Assembly: GCA_034687125.1 (NCBI GenBank)
Contig: JAQGBZ010000010.1
Span: 434,001 to 498,000, forward strand
Reading direction: 5' to 3'
Length of the DNA stretch: 64,000 bases
From: Neelides folsomi
Taxonomy: Eukaryota > Arthropoda > Collembola > Neelipleona > Neelidae
Positions 23,460 to 36,900 of the stretch are shown one piece after another; within the stretch, counting starts at the first letter, position 1, and each line of letters begins with the position of its first letter. The translations under genes were made by a program, and so were the position numbers. Below the pieces are notes generated by a model that was given only the letters and a program-made list of their open reading frames with translations, did no database searches and was not told where the DNA came from.

Positions 23460-26100
23460 TGTACTACTTGTAATTGATTAATTAATTATAGTTAACAAAT
23501 GACAATATTTTGAACTAAATGTTTGTTAGAACTATTTTATCGGTAATGTATTATTACATATACTAAATAACAAATAACTTTCCACGCTTTATTTATTATT
23601 TGTCACTCGACTTGCTTATAAGCTTTAATGAAAATTTCACTTTTAACAAAGTAAGTATGAGGAGTTTGCGTTAATATTTTAAATTACAAAAGTTTGATAA
23701 CTTACAAAAAGATAAATTTAGTTAAATATAATTCAAGAATGTTTAATTTATTGATCCTGATTTTAATGGATATATTTGAATCTGAATTATATGTAGAAGA
23801 GGAAAAGAATAAGAGACAGAAGTGACAGGCAAATAAAATTATGGTGAATAAAAGTAAATTTTTTCAATAAAGGTCAAAATTTATCCAGTGATGCATTTAA
23901 CAGATAATTTACATTTGTAATTCAATATCCGCAATGATTTAAATAACATTGACTATTCTAAGTTGCGATACTTAATATAATGAGGTAAAAGTATTGTACC
24001 TACAAGATGAACATAAAAGTTTGCAAGCGTCAATAAACGGATTACCTTCACTGTATGGCAGCTACTAAAATTTTCCAGCACATGTCTCTTACAAAGAATT
24101 TTTTCAATAAATATGATTTGCGATTAAAATGTCAAATGTACTTTTGTTATACTTATTTGTACTTTTAATATTTTGCAAATACAATGACAGCTTATTTCAA
24201 TAAATAATATAAATAACTGTAGAGAGCAAACCTACGTAATTTATAGATATAAAAGAATTTCAAATGATGTTTGTTTAAGTCATTTAACTAGAATTCATAA
24301 AAATATGTTCATCAAATAATAAATATCTATAAAGTTATACGTTAGTTGTTCGAATTTCATGGACATGGATCAAACCAGATCCAGATCTACCAACAATATT
24401 GAAATTGAAACCATGAATTGATTGTTAAAAACACAATTTATTCCGAATTTATGACGTTTATCACCTTTTGCAAATGAATAAAAAATTTATCACATCTTTG
24501 TATATATAGAACAAAACAAATACTTCATGGGGAAGAATAACTGAACAAAATTAACCTTATTATTGAATCCGTTTCTTATGGATTTTCTTGTACAAGTAAA
24601 GGGATGTTGAAGTCAAATGCATGCATGGGCAATCAATTAATTTTTCAAATCTTCAAAGCGACTATTCATTATAAGATTTGATTAAATATATTTTGTTTAA
24701 AAAACACTTTTGGATTGCGAAATATTTCATGGAATACCAATTGCATACTAAATTCAATATTTATTTTACTGTGGATAGTTTATGAATGCTGAAAAGTTAA
24801 ATACCTCTAAATAAACGGGATTATAATATTGCTGTTTGATAGAATTAAGTATTGAGGCATAAAGTTAGTATAGTTGGTATATTTAATAAAAGCAACATAA
24901 CGAGCATAATTATAGTATGTAATCTAAATATGTATTAGTGTCACTTTGAATGCATCATGTATGTCATATTTATATTTTACAGAATAATGTAATATTATAC
25001 CTACAGAGGTAAATATATTTTACTCTTTGGGAAAGGAATATCAGCGAAAAATAAAATAATCTACTCTATAAAATATTTATTATATCTTCCTCGTGCAGAC
25101 CTTGAAACCGTTACAACTTTCAATGGACGAGATTTAAAATACGAGACCTTGACAGTGAAATAATTCTCTACAAACGAATGTTACGGATATGAATGGCCCG
25201 GATGTGCATACGCGAAAATTTTAGTAAAAGAAAATTAATTATAGTGCTTTAATTTTACAAAAATGTATTTTACATCGAGATCTTCCAAGTGCATTGATAA
25301 TGCATTTGTTACATAGAATACTGCACAATTTGTTAATTGCTTTTACAAGTAATTTTACGTATGAATGAGTAAGGCTCTCATTGTCAGTGAAGTAATCATT
25401 CCCCTCTGAGAACATGAAAAAGGGTCAAAAATTCTGAATCTTTACAAAAGAATCATTTCAAGATAAATGTAATGTAAAGTTCTCGAAAATATTCAACGAT
25501 TCGTATATAACATAGTATAATTAACTGATATTAACAATAGATTAAATGTCTACGACACAACACAAGTTAAATGCATTAAGTAATGAAAGAATAGCAAGAA
25601 GACTTAAACCGAACATGCAATAAAGCTGAATCAAGTTAGTACGTAAGTATACGCGTAAAATGTTTGTAAAAGAAGATGAATAAAAAAAATGCTTCTTCTC
25701 GATACTACCTATTATAAATAGCCAACATATACCTAATGTAATATTCATGCTATGATAGTTAGTTCAAACTTACTTTCAAAAGCTGTGCATATTTATCGAG
25801 CTATTTTCCTCCAGAGAAGCCAATTAAGTATTACTTAACTACAGAATAAACTTATTTTTCTCACGGGAACTCCATGAATCCCCACTTATGATCATTATGG
25901 ATGATTTTAATCTCAGATGTTTTTAACCCAATGAATATAAAATTCCTATTAAATCCTCTTATCTTCCATCTTCATTTTTGAGAGCAGAATACTCATCTTC
26001 ATGCGTCTTAAGAGCGAATAAAACGATTGCAAATAAGTAACGAGTTCAAATGCTTTGAGACTCATTGAGGATTTGTGTGTAGTCGAGAGAAGTTGCAAAT
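23460..26100. other. Intergenic, AT-rich
   Basis: This lies between the divergently transcribed CUB protease (minus) and the receptor-like gene (plus), so it should contain both promoters. No coding exon, TIR element or tandem repeat stood out. The sequence is strongly AT-rich throughout. Confidence 0.5.
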
Positions 26101-29100
26101 ATGAAATTTTTAAACTTCCTCGTATTATTTCTTATTTCATTGGAGAATTCCAATTCAATTGTTGTAAAAGCCAAGCGGGCTCCGACACCTTCTGCGCTCT
26201 CACCGCCCGTCATTGAAACATTTGTCACAAAAGGAGAAGAAGAGGATCTTGTGTCTCTTATACCCAATCCCGATAGTGAAATCATTATCACTGAAACGCT
26301 GGTCAAAGACGATGGTGTTTACAACCACATAGTATTGGTACATATTTTCACACATCTAACATATTGTACATATCTTACCCATTATATTTATGAAGTTGTT
26401 AATTACTAATTATTAATCACTAATTGTTTATTTCTTTTAGGTGTGCAATGCAACTTATCCCATTGAGTGGATTTATGAAGGAGACGGGGTATGTAAACTC
26501 ATTTATAATATAATTTATAAGATTTTTATAAGATTATCTCACATTAAATATTTCAAATTAATTTTATTTACGTATTAGGCCCCAAGACTTTATACTTCTC
26601 ACATCCGAACATTTCAAGATTTTTATAAGAAAAGCACATATGAGTATTCAGTTTTTCTTGTTCTCTTCCAAGAACGATTCAATGAACAGCAGACAGGAAA
26701 TTACATATGTGCAAGCATTGAGCAACAAGATGTCCATTCTTCAAGATACTTATACTTTAATGGTATTTGTTTACATTTTTTGATTTTATTGAAAACACGT
26801 TATAGCATTTTCATAACTTTAATAATTTTTAATATAACAGGGGACTTTGGATTTCCTTCAACAACCAACAGAGTTATTCAACCAAAAGAAAATGATGCTG
26901 TTGTGACATTACCTTGCAGAGCCACCGATCCCCTTTCAAAAATGAGCCTTTATAAAATATTCCCTGAGGTATAATTTTTTTATTTAATAGTTGGATTTAT
27001 ATTTTTATTGCAATTTTAAAATTAAAATGACAACAATTATTACATTATCACTAAATAGATACTTCTGTATTTGTATTATAGGAAGAAGCAGCCAATTTAA
27101 CGAGTAGTAAATCTATTTCATATGATCCCAAGTTTGGTTTTGACATGAGGATTAAAGATTTTCCAAATCCTTACGGAACATATTTTTGCCAGTTAAATGA
27201 CATTGATAGTTTTTGGAAAATTGACTTGATTCCTCCCAAAAGTAAGTGCACTTTAAAAATTATCTTTACAAGAATTTTGGCAATAACATCATCTCAAAAT
27301 ATTTAATACACATACATGATATATTATGTGAACGTGAACAAATCAAACTTGGGCAAAATACCGTCCGTCCAACGGTCGGGTCTCAGGTAGTTTATTGCTC
27401 AATCAATCGGAACCCGGACGGCCAGGGTAGTATAAAAACCAAGTTCGATCGGAACCCGGACGGTCAGAGTAATTGAAAAACTAAATATGATCGGAACCGG
27501 ACGACCTCGATAACAATTACCTGATCGGTAATTTTCGATAAACCGAGAAAAATTGAACCTTAATTCCCATCTATTTTTTTATTTATAAGATGGAATTAAA
27601 TTTACTGTGATTCTGATTAATTTGAATGTCAGAATCTTTAGTGTAGGAAAGTCTAAGCTGTTTAACTTCCTTTTTTAATATAGATTACATACGCTCATTC
27701 ATCGTATCAAACTATTTCGACCATTAAACATTATTTTATCAGAAATTATAAGGATTTTTAATGTTAATTAAATATTAATTAATTTAAGAAATGTTATTTT
27801 GTAATTTTACTTGAGAGAAAAGTACAAAGTGCAGAGACATGGGAAAATAACGCCTATATCCTATTTTTTAACCAATATGCTGATTTTAAAGTTCCCAGAA
27901 AAAATTTATATACATTTTCTATAGAAATTTTTTTCGAGAACTTTGAACTCAGCACATTGGTTAAAAAATATGGTATAATCAACTTGATTCGTATTAAGAA
28001 CATTCTAGAATGTTATAACTATATTGTTGGATATATAGACTATTGTTAATTATATTTCCATATTGTCCGTTAAATTATAACATTAATATATTGTTATAAA
28101 CAATATTTATATAAGTATACAAGTTATAATTCTGGGTGGTCTTGTCTGCTTGAACGTTAAATGTGCGTCGAAGTTCGATTTATAGACAAGTCTTTTCCCT
28201 TAAACTACTCGATTTTATCCGACTCGGATAATGGTAGGGTAGTACCATTTTAATCGGATCCCGGACGGTCAAGGTAGTTGAAAAACTAAATGCGATCTGA
28301 ACCCGGGCGGTCAGGGTAGTTGAAAAACTAAATTCGATCGGAACCGGACGGGACCGTCCGATACCCGAGTTTCGACTCGGGTAATACCCGATCGGACGCA
28401 ATTTTGCCCAAGAATGGAACAAATAAGCCACCTATAATATTGTAGTTATTAATTTTATTAATAAAATAATTTTAAATTATAGATAAAGACGTTAAGGCAG
28501 TTCCATCTCAAGAAATCGTTTGGCTTGAAAATTTCTCTAATCAAATCTTTACATGTCGTGCTAAGGAGAAAGTGACAATTGTTCAGCCAAACACTTATGA
28601 CTTGGGATTCACAGAACACTATCAAAATCTTTCTGATGAATATCCCTACGTTGCAGTATTAAAAATGAGTCAAGAACTTCCTCTCTTCTCCGCTGCCAAT
28701 TATTTTAAAATTCATTGTCAAACAAAGCGAGATCACCGGATTATGCACACGTGGGAATTCACCAGCTTTGGTTCGTTTCTGAAAAAAATCAATCCCAAAT
28801 TGATAAAAATTAATTAAAACAATGTAATAAATTATAATTTGTCTAGGTCCGGAAGAAATTTCAATCAAATACGATAAATATCAGAAAAGATTACTTTGCT
28901 GTTCTAAGTCAGGGTTGACACCTGCCCAAGAATTTTCAAAATGTGAGACGGACAATGATTGCGAAATTAAGAAAAATTGTTTTAAATCTGGGAGATGTAA
29001 AGAATCATACAGTCCAGTGCTTCTTGGTAAGAAAATTATTATTTAATACATGAATATTTATTTACATATTAGCTAATAAATTAACTTAAACTCATCAAGA

Positions 29101-29918
29101 TGCTCCAAGAGGATGTACAGCCGCTGATTTTTCCTATACACTCTCAACATATGCTGTGAGATGTTCTGTTGGGAATAAAGAGAAAATTGTTGCAGTGACT
29201 CCCACAGTGAAAAAAGATGACTTGAGTATGAAAAATTGAATTTTGTTTTATCTCCTCCTTCATCATTTTATTCAACGCAGTTGTTTATGCAATGTTTCTT
29301 CAGTTGTTTCATCATGGAGTTCGAAGGGGGTTCCAGCCACTGAGAAGCTCCTGCGAATCACAGTGCTCAATACGAAGAAGAACGAAGAGCTTCGCATCCG
29401 CTGTGTAGGGAATGTTTATTTCCTCTCATCCAACTTCGTGTTTGCCCTTGAGATGTGGGATGGGTCCATTCAGTTCCCTCATGATGGTAATTATGAATAT
29501 CAAGCTCTCACATATTAATTAACAGTCTTTCCTTATCATCAAAGTTGAATAATTAAAAGGGTAAATATAAACATGCCTTTTTATCCAGCTTCTGTGAATT
29601 ATAATGAAACTCATTCGCCGATTTTGCACAAGCAAGTGGATCCTAAAGTTAAAAATGTCATTTGCTTCGCACCTCTCGCAAGAAGTTCAGATTGGATTAA
29701 TGTAACCGTTTCAGTTACAACGTCTCCAAATATATGTACGAATAATAAAGCCATAATGCCAAATAACATTCTAAACATTCAAAACAAAATGCAGTAAATA
29801 ATTTTTAGTTATTGAATTTTTTTTCATTTCAGTACCAAAAGCAATATCTTCAACTCTCAGGTCAAATTCTTATTTTAACAGAAGAAATCGAAGATGGAGA
29901 CAAAAGAAGCGAGAATAA
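26101..29918 (+). CDS. Secreted VEGFR/PDGFR (Pvr)-like Ig-domain protein, no kinase
   Basis: Eleven exons join in phase to give 588 residues: 26101-26337, 26441-26488, 26579-26762, 26841-26968, 27082-27241, 28483-28770, 28847-29026, 29100-29225, 29304-29486, 29589-29735 and 29833-29918. A signal peptide (MKFLNFLVLFLISLENSNS) is followed by Ig-like units. Ig1 pairs Cys81 with Cys139 (GNYICAS). Ig2 pairs Cys182 (VTLPCRATDP) with Cys235 (GTYFCQL), around a SISYDPKFGF motif that matches the ligand-binding Ig2 of VEGF receptors. A third unit follows, then a cysteine-rich stretch (about 362-397) and further Ig-like units. The protein ends in a basic tail (NRRNRRWRQKKRE). There is no transmembrane segment or kinase, and none was found downstream. 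I infer a soluble growth-factor-binding or decoy protein. Splice joins are inferred; the exon 6 donor (GTTCGT) is weak but required by phase. Confidence 0.8.
27344..28416. mobile_element. hAT-like MITE, long copy, with 8-bp target duplication
   Basis: The terminal repeats are CAAACTTGGGCAAAAT at the left and the complement of CATTCTTGGGCAAAAT at the right. They are flanked by identical 8-bp duplications GAACAAAT (27336-27343 and 28417-28424), which is typical of hAT insertions. Inside each end are units of about 41-42 bases containing CGGAACCCGGACGGTCAGGG and a GTAGTTGAAAAACTAAAT tail. The middle (about 27540-28190) is unlike the short copy at 54.2 kb and contains another foldback. No transposase is encoded. 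It sits in intron 5 of the Ig-domain gene. Confidence 0.85.
27856..27977. repeat. Foldback sequence nested in the long MITE copy
   Basis: The left arm (about 27856-27905) and right arm (about 27926-27977) form an imperfect inverted repeat of roughly 49 bases, both arms carrying TTTTTTAACCAAT. The loop is about 20 bases. It looks like a separate small palindromic element that inserted in, or was carried by, the larger element. Confidence 0.6.
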
Positions 29919-31149
29919 TTATGAGAGAATTTAAGAGTAATGTCACTTATAAAATTATAAATACAACATACCAGCTAATATCATATATTTGTTTTTAATT
30001 AAATATGCTATGTAAATATTAAAATCTTACTTAACATTTAAATACTAATTTCAACTTAAATATTACATAATATACCAATATGCATGACTTTATTCCAATT
30101 TACTTAAAAATGCGCACCTGTAATATTCTAAATGTAGCATCTGTAATTTGAATGTATACTTCTTATTCGTCAATAATGATAAAATTTTATAATAATTTTA
30201 ACACAAATAAAATAAATAATATTATTTAAAAATTTAAATGTATAATATTTCTATACACAATATAGGACGCCTTGGCCAGCACCATTCTTCTGATATCACC
30301 TGTGAGTCTTTACAAATAAAGCAAAATCTGTGATCCTTAAATTGTATTCACATTTATTGTTTTCTTCAAATAATAATTATAATACATTCTTTAAATTGCC
30401 CTAATGTGTACAATGAGCAATGATAATGACCAATGGAAAAAGAAAAAAATATTCATAAATAAATATTTATCCAAAATTATATTTTAAATAAATACTTATA
30501 CGTAATTATTTAAAAAGATATAAACAACAAAGGAACGGAGCTTGGGTTGTAATGTTGAGGATTTTATGCTCTAGATGGTGCATGATTTGAAAGGAAGAGA
30601 ACCTAACTGAAAGAACCCAGCCCAAGCCAAAGTTAATGCGACATGTTCAATTGTTCATTCGAACTTTACTTTGTTGGAACCGCCGAACCTTGGAATTTTG
30701 CCTTGTTGAACAAAAGCATCTTCATAAAATTTATGATTGCATAACGTCCAATACAATTTTTCCAATTTGGATAAAATCATATATCTAAAAGTATTAAACA
30801 TGATTTATGTTTAATAGTACTTATGAAGTATTCCATGCCTCTTTCATAATGATAGTTAGTTGATGACTTACAGGTAAATGTAAGTAAATATATTAGAGTA
30901 CATAGGTACAATATTTAAAGTGTACATTGTTTCTGGTATTGTTTTATTATTTATTTAACAATTTGATGGTCCTACATAAATACACTTTGAGATGAAGTTC
31001 CATGAGGAATTTTTTCATGGATCTTAAGTTTTAATCAATAAATTTGTAAGGAGAGTTTTCGTGGTAGGAATTTAATTACTTGTATTGGTTGAGGTGGCTC
31101 GGATTGACAGATGGTGATGATGATGTATTGAAGGTAGTCGTGGGGGTAG

Positions 31150-31400
31150 GTGAAGGACCCCATGGAGTGTATAGCTTATAGGTGGCCACTGCGGCAGCCT
31201 CTGCCCGTCTTCGTGTGAGGTGGCGGCGGCCGCAATCTTCCCAACAATTAACTCCACAGGCCGCCCTTGTGTTGAAAACAGACGGTTGTTGGGAGAAGAA
31301 TCGGAGGTCTATTGTATCCCAAAATACAGATTCTTGTCGGGTGCTAATCCTCCCACTCTCCTCATACACCTAAAACACCTTCCGGCTCATGGCCCTTCCT
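31150..31400. other. GC-rich island with NotI-type GCGGCCGC
   Basis: A compact CpG-rich patch including GGTGGCGGCGGCCGC in otherwise AT-rich DNA. Frames are open on both strands but encode nothing recognisable. Possible regulatory element. Confidence 0.35.
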
Positions 31401-33729
31401 ATTAGAGAGAAATTAGAGGTCGGCTCTTTCTCAAGATATCAACTTTGTATCTCTATTATGTAATTTACGCCTCTACTAAATAAACCCACGTCGGCATCCT
31501 CAGTCTTTCAAATACCATCTCTAAATTGCTCATTTTCATTTGTAATACATACTTTACCGCACTTTTCTTTTAAAGGTTAAACTTTTAAAAATGTTTTCTT
31601 TTCAAGACAAAACATACATAACAATAACATAAAAAAGATAGTAAGAAATTAAATAACTGTAATTTTCTGCGCAATAATTACGACTATTCAATAAAATAAT
31701 CAACAATAAAAGTAAATATTATATTTCGTATTTAATATATGAAGTTCTTTTCTTAAGATGTTTTGAATTTATTTGAGTACGATATGAATTTCTAATCTTA
31801 TCACGCTTATCAGATTGCATGTCAGATGAGTTAAAAATAAATTAGAATATAAACACTCAAGTCTTTCGTTTAGCTCGGGGGTAATGCTAAATAGCAATGA
31901 ATCTATCAGCAGAGGAATTCAAAATAATTCGATTAGAAATAGATCACAATATGTTTTAGAAAAGCCATACATTATTATTGGGATCGCGAGATGAAATGCA
32001 TTAAGAATGGGTTAGGGTTTAAAATGTATTTTTTTCATCTCAGAGCTCTCTGAGTTATTCAAAAGAGCAGAGCAGATAGAAATGATTAGGCTCTGACTTC
32101 TTTACTGCGAGGATCAACAATGGGAATTCTCCCGCAATTTTTTCTTCTCCCTTATGCATAATGGAATAGAAATCATCTCTCGTACACTACTTCACTTATT
32201 TATTCATCAATGAATTAAGTGACCGTGCTCGAGGGAAAGTAGAGGAATCATTTAAGCCGCTAAGACGACGTGATGATTCCACCGTGAGTGAATTATGAAT
32301 TTCCAATCTCATGTGATGATGGTATTTGGGGCCACAACTCACTCGTTGTTGGGAACAATGTGAAATTAAAATGAGATTTGTTTCCACTCATATTGATTAT
32401 CGAAGGGGTTTGAGAATGAGTCGCCAGGTTTGACAAGTTGACAAATCATGAAGGGAATCCACGGTCGGTTGAGTGGTTAGGTGCGAGAAGAGGTTGAGGA
32501 GTCATCTCAGACGAATGTCACTTTGTAATTAATGACCCATCCTCAGTGTCACATATACCATTTGACGTCAACTCCTCCGCCTTTTTCTTCCTTCCATTCA
32601 CTCTCATTTATCCACTTCAATTCATGTCTCCTCCACGACCATTCTTTCTATAGGATACATGCAAAAATTCTGCTTGCCTCTTTTTTCCATTCGTCGTGGA
32701 AGGAGGAGGGAAGTGAACAATAAACTCTATTCTTTTTTAATTCATTAAACAATGCATCGCATTTAACATTGAAAAATACTTACTAATACAAACTTACTAA
32801 ACATAAGTTAAAGTAAAAAATGCAAACTATACGAGTTACTAGGTCTTTGTTTAACATAACCCAGACCCAGACTCGATGCATCATTGTAAATACTGAATAA
32901 ATATAAAAATATGCCACATGCATTTTTAATATAACATCTTGTAAGTAAACTTTTAATTTAACTCCCAAGTCTCCTCTACTCGTTTTCGTCGTAAATAAAG
33001 AAAATTGTACAGATGAGACGGTATTATAAAGAAAGCAAAAAGACCGGCTCGCCTGCCTTGAACAATGTCCCGAACAATAGAATGAGATTTAAAGCGTGAA
33101 TCCTCTGACCAAACACTTTAAAGTGGCTCTCAAACAAAAGATAATGACTTCAAGATGAAAATTCAACTTTCCTCTCTCAACTTCATTTTTTCTTCTCCCA
33201 CCTTCCCCACCTTCTCCCAAACAAAACACAAACATCGGGGAAGAACAAAGTCTTATTTACTTTCTACACACATACTACTATCTATAGTATGAAATCATTA
33301 CACCGATTATATTAATACCAAAGTATGTTTTACACTAAAAAATCTTATATACAAAAATCTCGTATTTAATCAAGTCGCTTGGAAATATGCATCCAGCATA
33401 AACCACCTGTCCTATGCAAATGGTTCTGTGAAGATAATAACCATAATGAAGACGCGTCTAGATTTCTCGGTATAAATTGTAGAGTGGAGTATAAAATTGT
33501 TTATGATCATGGATCTTTGTGGACTCCATGGATCGTGTCGTAAGGGGACTTGGACTTACATGAATATCGTGATTAGGAAAGGAGATGGAGCGTGTCGGGA
33601 GTAAATGAGATGTAATTTAAGGAATGTAAATTAAGAGAGGGTGGAAATGAGTCTTTGGTCGGAGGATGGGACTTGGTAGGGGGTTCTTATATCCTTCCAT
33701 AACAACGGGGTCTGAGGTGACGAGAGTGT

Positions 33730-33990
33730 GTGGGTATTAATCAGCGTCAGGAGTCTCATGACCACTCCGATTGAGTTATTAATATGGGAGTCGGGGACGG
33801 GACGGGGGGCCTCGTCCGACATTCTTCTTATTAATCTTCCCTGCCCCGATTCGCCCCAGGGGGAAGACGAGGACGACGGAAGGAATCGAAACCCTCACCA
33901 CCTCGGCCTGTGTGGTCCCTTCAAAATACTCATATTAACATCATTTATTAGACCTCGGACAACTCCTTGGTCTTCCTCCGGACCATTTTC
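33730..33990. other. GC-rich island upstream of Wnt1
   Basis: A short patch rich in G and C (for example GGGGACGGGACGGGGGGCC, then GAAGACGAGGACGACGG) with sharp AT-rich flanks. No gene is supported. Possible regulatory element. Confidence 0.35.
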
Positions 33991-36900
33991 CCATCCTCCT
34001 CCTTCGCCCATATTCAACACTTGAAAAGTTTTCTTTCTTACCTCCTATTACTCACTCCCCCCTATGAAATATCAAATCAGTCAAGTTGAAATGTTTTCTA
34101 AATTAGCCCACATCGCCTTCCACCTCCATCGCCCAACGAGTCGTAATGATACGAGGAAATATAAATAATTGAGATACCTCTCTTCTATTCCACCCTTTGA
34201 TTTATGACCAGAGTCCGCTTATAATAAATTCAATACTTCATTTCTTTACATTTTCATAATAGCCCTTCACTCCTTGGGTCTGGGCATTCATGAGATTCTC
34301 CTCTTTTGATTCACACGGACCATGATCCAATTTTATGTTTGATGTGAGTTTTTAAGACGGATCACGTTGGGATGATAACAAATGAGTCTGTTCGTTGTTC
34401 CTTTCCTGACCTCTCCTGCCTTATCGAATTAATATTAAGACTTTTATACTCCTCTATAAGTTTACATCTTATAAAAGTATTAGTTTAATGTAATACCTAA
34501 GTAGAGTAAAGGAAGGAAAAGTTTGAATGGAAGATGGGAGGGATTTGAAACTAAAGTGTGACAATTAGCTTTCCAACTGGCGGTCATAGCCGCGTATATG
34601 GAAATTGGAATAGTTCGGTTTAAGGTAGTAATTTGGACCCCACAAGAGTACAAAATAAATAATTTCGTAGGTGAGAAAATCGGTGCAATAACCATTAATG
34701 TCTCACTGAAGGGAAGTTTGAAACCCGTGAGGAATTCAGGTCTCCTGTAATTTAGAGGAGAAAAGGTATTTTCCGAAAACAATTATAATTTTGCGCTCTT
34801 TCCCCTCTACCTTGCCCGAAATCGTCTCGTGTTGCTCGACAAAGGCCGCAGAGGTTGGGTCATGCATTTGTATGTCCATTATTAGAGAAATTAAATATTA
34901 CTACCTCTCTCAACCGCCTAATCTTTAATGGTCTCTTTAAGTGAGAAGAATGGGAAGAAAGGCGAAAAAGTACACTTAAGGTCCTCCCTTTGTTTTTTCT
35001 TCTTTTTACTAAAAAGAACTTTTAGCCAATTCAATTCTAACAACTTTATCTTCAATGGCATTTAATGTAATATTTACGTAGTTCTAAATTAAATTCAAGG
35101 GCCTATATTTTATTTTATCTTAAATTGTGAATAATTGAAACATTGTATAAAATTTATTTGTTAGTGTATGAGATCTTTATTAGACTGGATTAATTGTCGA
35201 CATTAACAAATGTCTCTTGGTTATGTAAATTCGTAAGTAAGTACCTAGTTAGGATTTAGGATAGAAACAAATCAACGGTCGCTTTTCCAAGGGTTTATAA
35301 AATATAGGCTGGAAGGGAATTGCCAGTTTTTGTGATAAAAAAATAGTAAACTCCGTGGATGTGCTCATTGTCGTCTCTAGAATTCATTACATAATACCTT
35401 AGCAATTTTATGGTTTAGGCGTGTGACCAAGATGAAGGGCATGCAGCTGGTAAAACTCGTGGAGTCTATCTGGTATTCAATGTATGTGATATAATATAAG
35501 GCATCTTGAATTTTGAATGGATTTACTACATGTATTATACCCTACCGTATACGAATATATTCCACTAATGACGGTTCAGTTTCATCCTATTCCTGAAAGT
35601 ATATTGTATATTATGTAGGTACTACTGTTAGATATTATATTCAAAAATTGGATACATGGATGTATTTGGGACTTGTATTATATATTAGAGTGGTTTTAAG
35701 ACATGCTTGGTATATTTTCCTCATATGAGAATATCTACATGGAGGTAATGGTGGGTGAATGTGTGAGTTCCATCTGCTCAGGTTTGAAACATTTTCACAA
35801 GTGTGGACTCAGCGCGGTTCTCCTACCTTGGCCATTAAATTCGTTCTGGACTTGGAGATTTGAAGGGAACCACATTTATTCATTTGGGTCCTTACAAAGA
35901 AGTGAGCATTAGGACTGGGGGAGATCCGCGCTAATTCCCCTCAATGCCTCCAAGTTGAATGAGTAAATCCATGTAATTTTGATGTAGGGTTTTTTCTCCG
36001 TCTCGTGCTTTCACTCATTCATGGCATGAGCATTCTATTCTCCATCATTGTTAATCTCTCTCCTCTCCATCGCCCTAAACACCCCTGGATGGAGACGTGA
36101 ATGAAATAAAGTAAATCCCCATTGAAATTTGTCACCTAAAGAAATTGGACACTTTCGGCCATTGGTGATCCGCCGTCCTCGTTTCATTATCCACACGAGT
36201 GGTGAGAGGGGGATTCGATTATTATGACGGGAATGAATGTTTAGCGTCTAGTGGCTCCTATTTACTCTTTGTTCCATCCTTGTGAATTGAGCCGGGGTGA
36301 GTAAAAAGTACGGAGTAATATGTTTAATTATACGCTAACTCCGTAAAGGCCCAGCCGAGTCGGCTAAAATTCCAGGGTAGAAAGCGTGCTTATAAATTAG
36401 TAAGGAAGGCTTTGAAAGTGCCGATAGAGAGATTCTCCTGTGTGGAACGTCTTCATTCCGCCGTCGTCTTATTGCCAAATGTCACGTGATGGGAGGTGGG
36501 ATCGTGAGGACGAACTCACACACTCTCCGATTACACTCCCACTCTGAGCAGGTGGGGAGGGAAAATATTAATTAAGGTTCTAAATCCTCTCTTTCGGCAT
36601 CCCTTTGAGAGAACCCTTAACACTCTCCGCGGCCCTTCATCAGCTCATATACTCCAATCCACTGCACATTCTTCCCGTTCAGGCGGAATCCACTTTCGGT
36701 GGTAATCACATGTAATCACCATCTTCCTGACCACCACCAGTGAGCATATAGTTGGATATGGGGAAATTAAACTAGGAGAAAAGGAGGGACCGAAGACGAA
36801 ACTCGGGCTTGTAATTTTCTCGTAATTTATTCTTTCAAGGCGTGCCCTTATTCTGTCTTCCAATCAGCCCTTACACTCACAGAACAATAATCCTAAACGA

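Noticed and set aside
29281..29408. Earlier acceptor giving a different exon 9 of the Ig-domain gene
   Set aside because: That frame stops after about 43 codons with no Ig character, whereas the acceptor at 29303 gives a longer frame that continues in phase to the final exons.
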